Positions 21,945 through 28,935 of a DNA stretch of 28,935 nt are shown here, in pieces (position 1 is the stretch's first letter; every line of letters starts with the position of its first letter). Below the pieces are notes generated by a model that saw nothing but the letters and a program-made list of their open reading frames with translations, was not told the origin of the DNA and did no database searches. Origin of the DNA: JAZMZS01 sp045120955 (GTDB taxonomy: Bacteria; Bacillota; Clostridia; Oscillospirales; CAG-272); NCBI GenBank assembly GCA_045120955.1, contig JBGVFH010000022.1, positions 1-28,935 on the forward strand, written 5' to 3'. The position numbers were made by a program, and so were the translations under genes.

Positions 21945-21983
21945 GAGATGAACGGACCGTCGGGAACGACGGTCCCGCATCTC
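21945..21983 (+). other. Intercistronic hairpin between ilvC and ilvD
   Basis: GAGATG pairs with CATCTC and GGACCGTC (21954-21961) pairs perfectly with GACGGTCC (21968-21975) around a 6-base loop, giving 14 base pairs in all. No T-run follows and the ilvD ribosome binding site is just downstream. It is more likely an mRNA stability or processing element, or a leaky attenuator, than a full terminator. Confidence 0.6.
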
Positions 21984-22003
21984 TTTGAAAGGAGAGAAGT
22001 GAT

Positions 22004-23659
22004 ATGTCAAAGGAAAACATTGTAGATGGAGTGCAGAACGCACCTCACCGCAGTCTGTTTCACGCTCTCGGTTTGACCGAAGAAGAACAGTCAAGACCGC
22101 TTGTCGGTATTGTCAGCTCATACAACGAGATAGTCCCGGGACATATGAATATTGATAAGATAGTCGACGCAGTAAAGCTCGGTGTCGCAATGGCAGGCGG
22201 AACGCCTATAGTTTTTCCTGCTATTGCCGTTTGCGACGGTATTGCCATGGGACATACGGGAATGAAATATTCGCTTGTTACACGTGATCTTATTGCCGAC
22301 TCTACTGAGGCTATGGCTTTGGCGCACGGCTTTGATGCGCTTGTCATGGTGCCCAACTGCGACAAAAATGTGCCCGGACTTTTAATGGCTGCTGCGAGAG
22401 TGAATGTTCCCACCGTTTTTGTCAGCGGCGGACCTATGCTTGCAGGCAAGGTGGACGGCAAGAAGACCAGCCTTTCTTGTATGTTTGAGGCGGTTGGCTC
22501 TTACGCGGCAGGAAAACTGTCTGAGGAAAAGCTACGTGAATATGAGTGCAAGACCTGTCCGACCTGCGGCTCCTGCTCGGGTATGTATACTGCAAACTCC
22601 ATGAACTGCCTGACCGAGGCGCTCGGCATGGGACTGAAGGGCAATGGAACCATTCCTGCTGTGTATTCAGCCCGTATTGAGCTTGCAAAGCACGCAGGTA
22701 TGCAGGTAATGGAGATGTTGCGTAAAAACATACGTCCCCGTGACATTATGACAGAAAAGGCGCTGATGAATGCACTTACCGTAGATATGGCGCTCGGCTG
22801 TTCTACCAACAGTATGCTGCATCTTCCTGCTATCGCACACGAATGCGGTGTTGAGTTGAATTTGGATATCGCCAACAAGATAAGCGAAAAGACCCCCAAC
22901 CTCTGCCACCTTGCTCCCGCAGGCAGAACGTATATCGAGGAGCTTGATGAGGCGGGCGGTGTGTATGCTGTCATGAACGAGCTTAACAAGAAGGGACTGC
23001 TTTATACCGATTGCATTACCGTAACGGGCAAGACGGTTGGTGAAAATATTGAGGGTTGTGTTAACCTCGACCCTGAGGTTATACGCCCTATTGAGAACCC
23101 CTACAGTGAGACCGGCGGAATTGCTGTGCTTCGCGGCAACCTCGCTCCCGAGGGCAGCGTCGTAAAGCGCTCGGCGGTACTCCCCGAAATGCTCGTGCAT
23201 GAGGGACCTGCAAGAGTGTTTGACTGTGAAGAGGACGCACAGGCGGCTATTAACGCAGGCAAGATAGTATCGGGGGACGTGGTCGTTATCCGTTACGAAG
23301 GACCGAAGGGCGGTCCCGGTATGCGTGAAATGCTGAATCCCACCTCGGCTATCATGGGCATGGGGCTCGGTAACAGCGTTGCGCTTATCACGGACGGGCG
23401 TTTCAGCGGAGCAACAAGAGGTGCGTGCGTCGGACATATTACCCCCGAGGCAGCATCGGGCGGACTTATCGGTGTGGTCGAGGAGGGAGACATTATCAGC
23501 ATCAATATCCCCGACAACAAGATAGAGCTGAAGGTTGACGAGGAGATCCTCGCACAGCGTCTAAAGAACTTTACACCCAAGAAAAAGGAGCTCAGCGGAT
23601 ATCTTAAACGCTACGCGGCGCTTGTTTCGGGCGGTGCTTCGGGAGCAATATTAAACTGA
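22004..23659 (+). CDS. ilvD: Dihydroxy-acid dehydratase
   Basis: A 551-residue Fe-S enzyme that dehydrates the 2,3-dihydroxy acids to the 2-oxo acid precursors of Val, Ile and Leu. Cluster and metal ligands are in VPNCDKNVPGLLMAAARVNVPTVFVSGGPM (about 113-143) and CPTCGSCSGMYTANSMNCLTEALGM (about 185-210). The C-terminal half includes VIRYEGPKGGPGMREMLNPTSAIMGMGL, ITDGRFSGATRGACVGHITPEA (catalytic Ser region) and the final YAALVSGGASGAIL. GAAAGGAG upstream of ATG 22004. Length is standard. The next gene starts one base after its stop. Confidence 0.96.
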   Translation: MSKENIVDGVQNAPHRSLFHALGLTEEEQSRPLVGIVSSYNEIVPGHMNIDKIVDAVKLGVAMAGGTPIVFPAIAVCDGIAMGHTGMKYSLVTRDLIADSTEAMALAHGFDALVMVPNCDKNVPGLLMAAARVNVPTVFVSGGPMLAGKVDGKKTSLSCMFEAVGSYAAGKLSEEKLREYECKTCPTCGSCSGMYTANSMNCLTEALGMGLKGNGTIPAVYSARIELAKHAGMQVMEMLRKNIRPRDIMTEKALMNALTVDMALGCSTNSMLHLPAIAHECGVELNLDIANKISEKTPNLCHLAPAGRTYIEELDEAGGVYAVMNELNKKGLLYTDCITVTGKTVGENIEGCVNLDPEVIRPIENPYSETGGIAVLRGNLAPEGSVVKRSAVLPEMLVHEGPARVFDCEEDAQAAINAGKIVSGDVVVIRYEGPKGGPGMREMLNPTSAIMGMGLGNSVALITDGRFSGATRGACVGHITPEAASGGLIGVVEEGDIISINIPDNKIELKVDEEILAQRLKNFTPKKKELSGYLKRYAALVSGGASGAILN

Positions 23660-23660
23660 T

Positions 23661-24830
23661 ATGAAAGATATAAAGGATAGACTTGACCGCCTGTGCGTTA
23701 TGAGAGGACTGTTAGAGGACAGCGTTGTCTCGTCGCTTTATGCTTATCTGAAAAAACCCGCAAGCTCGGCGTATGCCGAGTTTGCGGCGGCTCTGTATAA
23801 CGCAAACGGCGGAAATCTCAGCGAGCATATCAAGGAGATATGCGAAAACAGCGAAAATATTTATGTCCGCACCGTCGGTGCGGGCAAGCAAGTGCCGCAA
23901 TATTTGTATGACGCTCTATGCGACGAGCTTGAGACGATGCAAATGATATCTTGTCTTACGGCAAAGGAACTGTGTGCACCGCTTGAATACAAGGGCTTTC
24001 TTCCGGAGTTTGCCGTCACAAAATTTGATCTGCGAGGCAGCTACCTTCACAGAGCGGAGAATATCGGCAGATACGGGTACGGCATCTATGCAAAAAACCG
24101 TATGTTCTATCTCGATGAGGCAGGCTCTATCGTTGCCGTTTCCAACCCTGATAAAACTACGTTTTCGGATCTGGTGGATTACGAGCAGGAGAGAAAGGTC
24201 ATTGTCGATAATACGAAAGCCTTGCTTTGCGGCAAGCCTGCCGCAAATATATTGCTGACGGGAGATGCCGGAACGGGCAAATCTTCGACGGTAAAAGCGG
24301 TCGGCAATGCGCTGTTCGGTGATGGACTTCGCATTATCGAGGTGAGAAAGGATCAGCTTCGTGCTATCCCGAAGATCCTTGATGAACTGTCGTCTAACCC
24401 TCTTAAATTTGTGCTGTTCATTGACGATCTCTCTTTTCTCAAGGACGATGATAACTTCAATGCGCTCAAAGCGGTTTTGGAGGGTTCTGTCACAGCAAAA
24501 TCAAAGAATGTGGTGATCTACGCTACAAGCAATCGCCGCCATATCATCAAGGAAAAGTTTTCCGACCGTGAGGGCGATGATGTTCACCGCAACGATACGA
24601 TGCAGGAGCTGGTCTCTCTTTCCGAGAGATTTGGTATCCACGTCACATTTTCAAAGCCAAGTAAAAACACCTTTTTGCACATTGTCCGCTCTCTTGCCGA
24701 GAAAAACGGCATAGACCTGCCCTCGGACGAATTGGAGCTGAGAGCGGAGCGCTTTGCTCTTGAACGTGGCGGAAGATCTGCTCGGCTTGCCCGTCAGTTT
24801 ATTGACGGATTATTGTCAAACGAGAGCTGA
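23661..24830 (+). CDS. DUF815-type AAA+ ATPase of unknown function
   Basis: A 389-residue ATPase. The C-terminal two thirds hold an AAA-type core: Walker A LLTGDAGTGKSSTVKA (about 197-212), Walker B KFVLFIDDLSF (about 247-257), a sensor-1 like VVIYATSNRRHI (about 276-287), and a C-terminal sensor-2-like region ERGGRSARLARQF. The N-terminal 150 residues are helical and unassigned. The wording matches the DUF815 (predicted ATPase) group as remembered; its role is unknown. No membrane segment. It starts one base after ilvD, with no obvious promoter or strong ribosome binding site, so translation may be coupled to ilvD. It ends the operon before a strong terminator. Confidence 0.85.
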   Translation: MKDIKDRLDRLCVMRGLLEDSVVSSLYAYLKKPASSAYAEFAAALYNANGGNLSEHIKEICENSENIYVRTVGAGKQVPQYLYDALCDELETMQMISCLTAKELCAPLEYKGFLPEFAVTKFDLRGSYLHRAENIGRYGYGIYAKNRMFYLDEAGSIVAVSNPDKTTFSDLVDYEQERKVIVDNTKALLCGKPAANILLTGDAGTGKSSTVKAVGNALFGDGLRIIEVRKDQLRAIPKILDELSSNPLKFVLFIDDLSFLKDDDNFNALKAVLEGSVTAKSKNVVIYATSNRRHIIKEKFSDREGDDVHRNDTMQELVSLSERFGIHVTFSKPSKNTFLHIVRSLAEKNGIDLPSDELELRAERFALERGGRSARLARQFIDGLLSNES

Positions 24831-24851
24831 ACATAAATTCAGAAAAACAAA

Positions 24852-24894
24852 GAGCGCTTACCCAAACGACTCCGTTTGGGTAAGCGCTCATTTT
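24852..24894. terminator. Strong terminator ending the BCAA operon
   Basis: Perfect 17-bp arms (24852-24868 and 24873-24889) with a 4-base loop ACTC are followed by ATTTT. It lies 21 bp after the DUF815 gene. The perfection and lack of a long T-run could also indicate a bidirectional or processing hairpin. Confidence 0.8.
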
Positions 24895-24951
24895 ATGCAG
24901 TATGCGCCTGCTCTCATACCGCAGAGCGATAAAAAACCGCAGTAAAAACGA

Positions 24952-24995
24952 GAGGCAGCGACGTATTTTAAAACCGTCGCTGCCTCGAGCATTTT
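24952..24995. terminator. Bidirectional terminator between the BCAA operon and fba
   Basis: Perfect 12-bp arms GAGGCAGCGACG (24952-24963) and CGTCGCTGCCTC (24975-24986) are followed by TTTTTGTTTTT on the plus strand and CGTTTTT on the minus strand. It can end fba transcripts and back up the operon terminator. Confidence 0.75.
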
Positions 24996-25012
24996 TGTTT
25001 TTATTTCTGAGC

Positions 25013-25876
25013 TTACGCCTTGCCGACAGAGCCGAAGAGCTGCATTTTCTCTTCAACTGTTGCCATAATAGCGGCGCTTCCGTCTGCAAGAAGCTTACGA
25101 GGGTCAAAGCCCTTGCCTGTGAGATCCTTGCCTGCTTCAATGTATTTGCGTGTAGCTTCTGCAAATGCGAGCTGGCACTCTGTATTTACATTGATCTTTG
25201 AAACTCCGAGAGAAATTGCCTTCTTTATCATATCAGCAGGGATACCCGTACCGCCGTGGAGAACGAGAGGCATAGCGCCTGTCTTTTCCTGAACAGCAGC
25301 GAGAGTGTCAAAGCTGAGTCCTGCCCAGTTTTCGGGATATTTGCCGTGGATGTTTCCGATACCTGCTGCGAGCATTGTAACTCCGAGATCAGCTATCATC
25401 TTGCACTCATCGGGATCAGCGCACTCGCCTGAGCCTACAACGCCGTCCTCTTCGCCGCCGATAGCGCCTACCTCAGCCTCAAGAGAAATTCCCTTTTCTG
25501 CGGTGAGAGCTACGAGAGCCTTTGTCTTTTCGATGTTTTCCTCGATAGGATAGTGAGAACCGTCGAACATTACAGATGAAAAGCCTGCTTCAATGCACTT
25601 GAGCGCACCCTCGTATGAGCCGTGGTCAAGGTGAAGAGCAACGGGAACCGTGATGCCGAGCTCCTCGAGCATACCGTTTACCATGCCAACAACAGTCTTG
25701 TATCCGCACATATACTTTCCTGCACCCTCGGATACGCCGAGAATTACGGGAGATTTGAGCTTTTCTGCGGTGAGAAGAATACTCTTTGTCCATTCAAGGT
25801 TGTTGATGTTGAACTGACCTACTGCGTAGTGTCCTTCCTTTGCCTTTGTGAGCATTTCTTTTGCTGAAACCAACAT
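25013..25876 (-). CDS. fba: Class II fructose-1,6-bisphosphate aldolase
   Basis: A 287-residue zinc-dependent glycolytic aldolase. It starts MLVSAKEMLTKAKEGHYAVGQFNINNLEW. The metal and catalytic motif VALHLDHGSYEGALKCIEAGFSSVMFDGSHYP (about 78-109) includes the catalytic Asp and the zinc His. LEAEVGAIGGEEDG (about 131-144), GIGNIHGKYP (zinc His near 178) and PLVLHGGTGIP (zinc His near 207) follow, then GVSKINVNTE, which binds phosphate. Length and wording fit the bacillary/clostridial FbaA group. Tagatose-bisphosphate aldolase (GatY-like) is the main alternative. GGAGG lies eight bases before the ATG. It appears monocistronic with its own promoter and terminator. Confidence 0.93.
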   Translation of the reverse strand: MLVSAKEMLTKAKEGHYAVGQFNINNLEWTKSILLTAEKLKSPVILGVSEGAGKYMCGYKTVVGMVNGMLEELGITVPVALHLDHGSYEGALKCIEAGFSSVMFDGSHYPIEENIEKTKALVALTAEKGISLEAEVGAIGGEEDGVVGSGECADPDECKMIADLGVTMLAAGIGNIHGKYPENWAGLSFDTLAAVQEKTGAMPLVLHGGTGIPADMIKKAISLGVSKINVNTECQLAFAEATRKYIEAGKDLTGKGFDPRKLLADGSAAIMATVEEKMQLFGSVGKA

Positions 25877-25959
25877 TTTGTTTTCCTCCGAAATTTCATA
25901 TATATATTTTTATTATTTTCAAAATTCTTATGCCTTAACATATTTTTGACGTAAAAAAG

Positions 25960-26026
25960 GGCATATACTGCTTTTGCTTCCTCGTATCATTATAACCTAT
26001 GATGATTAAAAAAGCAAGCATATGCC
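25960..26026. repeat. Inverted repeat flanking the fba -10 box
   Basis: The left arm GGCATAT-act-GCTTTT (25960-25975) matches the inverse of the right arm AAAAGC-aagc-ATATGCC (26010-26026), 13 matched pairs with a 34-bp centre on the -10 box. One arm covers the -35 box, the other the first transcribed bases. This fits a DNA operator rather than an RNA hairpin. Confidence 0.45.
25989..26017 (-). promoter_or_regulatory. Sigma-A promoter of fba
   Basis: On the minus strand TTGCTT (complement of 26012-26017) and a consensus TATAAT (complement of 25989-25994) are separated by 17 bp. The leader is about 105 nt. Confidence 0.65.
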
Positions 26027-26076
26027 GCAAATTTAGGGTCAAAAATTTGTATTTTCTGCCACAAAAAATGTTTTCG

Positions 26077-26847
26077 TTAATACTTAATGCGCTCGATTGA
26101 TACACATTTTAGATTGTTATCAAACTCAAAGACAGCACCTCTGACGGTTATATGTCCTTCAGCCGTCTTAAATCCGTTTGTCTTGCCTGTTAAAAAGAGA
26201 CTGAGCACATCTTCTGTCCTTACTCCGATAATGCCCTCGTCGGGTCCGCTCATCCCTATATCCGTGATAAAACCTGTCCCTCCGATTATTCTCTCGTCTG
26301 CCGTTTGCACGTGCGTATGCGTCCCCCACACAGCAGCGACCTTCCCTGAAAAAGCGTGAGCCAGCGCCGCCTTCTCGCTTGTAGCCTCAGCGTGAAAATC
26401 CACGACCGCCATATCGTAGTTGCCGCACTCAAAATCAAGAATGCTGCTGAGCTTTTCAAAGGGGCTGACAGCGCACAACCTCTCAAGTCCGATGCTTCCG
26501 ATGAGATTGACGACAAGGACCCTCACTCCGCAGGCGGAGACTATCGTATATCCCCAGCCGTGTGCTTTGGGTGAGAAATTTGCGGGGCGAAGCACCCTGT
26601 CGGTTTCGTCGAGCATCTCTTTCATTGATTGGTAGCGCATACTGTGATTGCCGCCTGTCACAACATCCGCACCTGCGCCGAAGATAGCCCTTGTGCTGTC
26701 AGCCTCGCATCCCGATGCGCCGTCTGCGTTCTCACCGTTGACGATACACAGATCTATTTTATTGTCTTTCTTGAATTTTTCGAGCGTATCACGCAGCTTT
26801 CTCTGAGCCGCTGCGCCGAATACGTCCCCTATTGCAAGTATTCTCAT
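26077..26847 (-). CDS. ymdB: YmdB-family metallophosphoesterase (2',3'-cyclic nucleotide phosphodiesterase)
   Basis: A 256-residue binuclear metal phosphodiesterase; the B. subtilis homologue hydrolyses 2',3'-cAMP and affects motility and biofilm choice. Metal ligand motifs are kept: IGDVFG (Asp 8), VNGENADG (Glu/Asn near 39), GGNHSM (Asn-His), VVDFHAEATSEK, and GTHTHVQTADERIIGGTGFITDIGMSGP with two His. The usual GNHTWD reads GNHSMR here, a change just after the ligand His. The protein is slightly shorter than B. subtilis YmdB (264). AAAGGA precedes the ATG. It lies 181 bp downstream of RNase Y, the common Firmicutes order. Confidence 0.92.
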   Translation of the reverse strand: MRILAIGDVFGAAAQRKLRDTLEKFKKDNKIDLCIVNGENADGASGCEADSTRAIFGAGADVVTGGNHSMRYQSMKEMLDETDRVLRPANFSPKAHGWGYTIVSACGVRVLVVNLIGSIGLERLCAVSPFEKLSSILDFECGNYDMAVVDFHAEATSEKAALAHAFSGKVAAVWGTHTHVQTADERIIGGTGFITDIGMSGPDEGIIGVRTEDVLSLFLTGKTNGFKTAEGHITVRGAVFEFDNNLKCVSIERIKY

Positions 26848-26877
26848 GTTCTTTCCTTTGCGTTGTGTTTGATAAAT

Positions 26878-26911
26878 AAAGCACCGATGCGATATCTCAC
26901 ATCGGTGCTTT
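26878..26911 (-). terminator. Hairpin between rny and ymdB (weak terminator or processing site)
   Basis: Perfect 12-bp arms AAAGCACCGATG (26878-26889) and CATCGGTGCTTT (26900-26911) with a 10-base loop are followed on the minus strand by ATTTAT rather than a full T-run. It sits about 30 bp before ymdB, so read-through expression of ymdB is plausible. Confidence 0.55.
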
Positions 26912-27028
26912 CCTGTATATTTACACGGCAGCGGGCAATGCCTGTGCCAAGCGAGATTTCATGTAAGCTCTATTGTAAATATATATAAAGTTTTCAACAG
27001 AAAACAGTAGTTATTGTGCACGGGAATA

Positions 27029-28573
27029 TTATTTTGCGTAATCAACGACCCTGCTCTCCCGTATCATATGTACCTTTATCTGACCGGGATAATCGAGCTC
27101 TGCCTCGATCTTCTTTGCAATGTCGTGTGCAAGCAGCTTCATCTTGTCATCGTCTACCATATCCGGCTTGACCATTACTCTTATTTCTCTGCCTGCCTGA
27201 ATAGCGTATGTTTTTTCTACACCGTCAAACTCGTTTGCTACTTCCTCGAGCTTTTGGAGTCTCTTGATGTAATTTTCAATATCTTCTCGTCTCGCACCGG
27301 GTCTTGCCGCAGAGATCGCGTCCGCCGCCTGAACTATAAGGGCGATAACGCTCTTTGCCTCAACGTCGCCGTGATGCGCTTCGATTGCGTGGATAACTTC
27401 CTTGCTTTCCTTGTACTTGCGTGCTATTTCAACACCTATCTGTACGTGAGAGCCCTCTACCTCTGCCGTCATCGCTTTTCCGATGTCATGCAAGAGTCCC
27501 GCACGTTTTGCTATCGTGCTGTCAACACCAAGCTCATCTGCCAAAATTCCTGAAAGCAGCGAGACCTCGATGGAGTGACGCAGTACGTTCTGACCGTAGC
27601 TTGTGCGGTATTTCATTCTTCCGAGCAGCTTGACAAGCTCATTGTTCAGTCCGTGAACGCCTGTCTCAAACGTTGCCTTTTCGCCCGCCTGCTTGATCGT
27701 TACATCGACCTCACGGCGTGCTTTTTCTACCATTTCCTCAATGCGGGCGGGATGAATTCGTCCGTCCGAAATGAGCTTTTCGATAGCTATGCGGGCAACC
27801 TCTCGTCTGACAGGGTCAAATCCGGATATCGTGATTACCTCGGGAGTGTCGTCAATTATCAGATCAACTCCTGTTGATGTCTCGATAGCTCTGATGTTGC
27901 GTCCCTCACGGCCGATAATTCTTCCCTTCATTTCTTCATTCGGAAGATTTATTACCGAGATAGCAACCTCGCTTATGTGGTCAGCGGCACAGCGCTGAAT
28001 TGCAAGTGACAACAGATCTCTTGCCTTGTCATCTGCCTCCTCTTTGAAGCGAGCCTCAAATTCTGAGAGCTTGACAGCCATTTCGTGTGTGATCTCCGTC
28101 TCCATTCTGGAGAGCAGTTCTTCTTTTGCCTGTTCTGCCGAATAACCCGAAATCTTTTCGAGCATTGCGATGTGAGAGGACAGCGTTTCCTTGATCTTTA
28201 ATTCAAGCTCCTCATTGTCCTTTATCTTTTTTGCAAGAGTTTCCTCTTTGCGCTCGGCTGTTTCGATCTTCGCATCGAGAGTTTCCTCTTTTTGCATTAC
28301 TCTGCGCTCAAGTCTGGATATTTCCTTGCGTCTTTCCTTCAGCTCAGCCTCAGCTTCGTTTTTGTCTTTGAGAATTTGCTCTTTTGCTTCAAGCAAGGCT
28401 TCCTTTTTCTTTTGCTCAGCGCTCTTCAGACCGTCTTCGAGAATTCTCTTAGCCTGCTCTTCCGCTGAGCCGATCTCGGCTTCCGCAACCTTTTTACGGT
28501 ATGCTATTCCGATGATGACACCGATGACAATACCGACAGCCGCGCCGATCGCCGCACCGATAATATAAGGCAT
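27029..28573 (-). CDS. rny: Ribonuclease Y
   Basis: A 514-residue membrane-anchored endoribonuclease that starts bulk mRNA decay. An N-terminal membrane helix (YIIGAAIGAAVGIVIGVIIGIAYRKK, about 3-28) is followed by a long charged coiled coil (about 35-200). The KH domain shows VINLPNEEMKGRIIGREGRNIRAIETSTGVDLIIDDTPEVITISGFD (about 205-255). The HD domain has LRHSIEVSLLSGILADELG, the catalytic AGLLHDIGKAMTAEVEGSHVQIGVEIARKY and EAHHGDVEAKS. The C-terminus ends DYPGQIKVHMIRESRVVDYAK, as usual. AAGGAGGT seven bases before ATG 28573 sets the start; an in-frame GTG at 28582 overlaps that site and is rejected. It is read from a consensus promoter about 130 bp upstream. Confidence 0.96.
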   Translation of the reverse strand: MPYIIGAAIGAAVGIVIGVIIGIAYRKKVAEAEIGSAEEQAKRILEDGLKSAEQKKKEALLEAKEQILKDKNEAEAELKERRKEISRLERRVMQKEETLDAKIETAERKEETLAKKIKDNEELELKIKETLSSHIAMLEKISGYSAEQAKEELLSRMETEITHEMAVKLSEFEARFKEEADDKARDLLSLAIQRCAADHISEVAISVINLPNEEMKGRIIGREGRNIRAIETSTGVDLIIDDTPEVITISGFDPVRREVARIAIEKLISDGRIHPARIEEMVEKARREVDVTIKQAGEKATFETGVHGLNNELVKLLGRMKYRTSYGQNVLRHSIEVSLLSGILADELGVDSTIAKRAGLLHDIGKAMTAEVEGSHVQIGVEIARKYKESKEVIHAIEAHHGDVEAKSVIALIVQAADAISAARPGARREDIENYIKRLQKLEEVANEFDGVEKTYAIQAGREIRVMVKPDMVDDDKMKLLAHDIAKKIEAELDYPGQIKVHMIRESRVVDYAK

Positions 28574-28700
28574 TATTGGCACCTCCTTTTCGTTTTTTGT
28601 GTTTTGTTTAGTTCCTCAGACAGACCGTCCGTCTGCCTTTTATGTATTAACGGGAAAGCATAAAAAGTATACACTTAACCCCATTTTATTACACTCTTTT

Positions 28701-28729
28701 ATTATAAAGCAAAACGGAAATATTGTCAA
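28701..28729 (-). promoter_or_regulatory. Consensus sigma-A promoter of rny
   Basis: On the minus strand a perfect TTGACA (complement of 28724-28729) and a perfect TATAAT (complement of 28701-28706) are separated by 17 bp. The 5' leader is about 120 nt. Confidence 0.8.
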
Positions 28730-28797
28730 GTGGGTAATTGGCGGTACAGTTGTCCTCGATGAAAACTTTTTGTTAAGAAACAGCAGTTACGGGGAAA

Positions 28798-28828
28798 AGC
28801 TTGTTATAAAACAAGCTGGTTCTATAAT
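28798..28828 (+). promoter_or_regulatory. Candidate promoter with overlapping palindrome for the right-edge gene
   Basis: TTGTTA (28801-28806) and TATAAT (28823-28828) are separated by 16 bp. A perfect 8-bp inverted repeat AGCTTGTT-ataa-AACAAGCT (28798-28817) covers the -35 box and may be an operator. A second TATAAT lies at 28895-28900 without a good -35. Confidence 0.4.
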
Positions 28829-28931
28829 AAATGTTGGGGTGGCTCAACAAAAAGTAAATAAAAAGTGAGCATAAAGATTCAAAATCTGTTAGAATATAAT
28901 CGCGACAAAACATTCTAAGAGGTGAATCGAT

Positions 28932-28935
28932 ATGC
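28932..28935 (+). CDS. Start of a gene cut by the right edge
   Basis: An ATG at 28932-28934 follows AGAGGTGA by five bases and two -10 candidates. Only the first codon is inside the window, so nothing can be said about the product. Confidence 0.4.

Larger units (their letters stand above)
28574..28931. other. Divergent intergenic region upstream of rny
   Basis: This 358-bp AT-rich region holds the rny ribosome binding site and promoter on the minus strand, and candidate promoters for the next plus-strand gene. An open frame at 28599-28868 runs through it antisense to the rny promoter, has no ribosome binding site and low-complexity content, and is not called. Confidence 0.6.

Noticed and set aside
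28599..28868. An 89-codon open frame antisense to the rny promoter region
   Set aside because: It starts at GTG without a ribosome binding site, resembles no protein and overlaps the consensus rny promoter and leader.

Overview
The window looks like a chromosomal segment of a low-to-mid GC Gram-positive anaerobe, most likely a member of the Clostridia (Oscillospiraceae/Ruminococcaceae-like). This is inferred from gene content and signals: a secG-rnr pair, an RNase Y-YmdB pair, a zf-HC2 anti-sigma factor, a T-box leader, strong GGAGG ribosome binding sites and canonical TTGACA/TATAAT promoters. No mobile element, CRISPR array, tRNA or rRNA was found. The first 12 bases are a C homopolymer at the window edge and may be a contig-end artefact.

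Layout. 1-2.4 kb (minus): a family-3 amino-acid-binding lipoprotein, then a small XRE repressor followed by an unrecognised sensor-like protein, with two phased 19-bp palindromes over the XRE promoter. 2.5-5.1 kb (plus): a DusB-type tRNA-dihydrouridine synthase, an ECF sigma factor that appears to start at CTG, and its zinc-finger anti-sigma factor. 5.1-7.7 kb (plus): secG and RNase R. 7.8-9.4 kb (plus): a GtrB-like glycosyltransferase and a GtrA-like membrane protein. 9.4-11.2 kb (minus): a HAD phosphatase and an OGG1-type 8-oxoguanine glycosylase. 11.3-12.0 kb (plus): a DUF6062-type cysteine-rich protein.

12.05-24.9 kb (plus): one long branched-chain amino acid operon in the order ilvA, ridA, leuA, leuC, leuD, leuB, ilvB, ilvN, ilvC, ilvD and a DUF815-type ATPase, with overlapping or nearly abutting genes. 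It converts threonine and pyruvate to the 2-keto acid precursors of isoleucine, valine and leucine; no transaminase gene is present. Transcription starts at a consensus promoter and runs through a roughly 475-nt T-box leader.

The T-box leader is the most interesting element. It carries two complete tRNA-sensing modules (Stem I, Stem II and the IIA/B region) in tandem, offset by about 183 nt. Only the second is followed by Stem III, a T-box antiterminator and a terminator. The specifier triplets fall at exactly equivalent positions and differ: CUC (Leu) in module 1 and AUC (Ile) in module 2. Flanking helices differ in sequence between the copies but keep pairing, which argues that both are functional. 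This looks like a two-input (leucine plus isoleucine) riboswitch sharing one expression platform.

25.0-28.6 kb (minus): class II fructose-bisphosphate aldolase, a YmdB-family phosphodiesterase and RNase Y. A gene of unknown identity begins at the last bases of the window on the plus strand.
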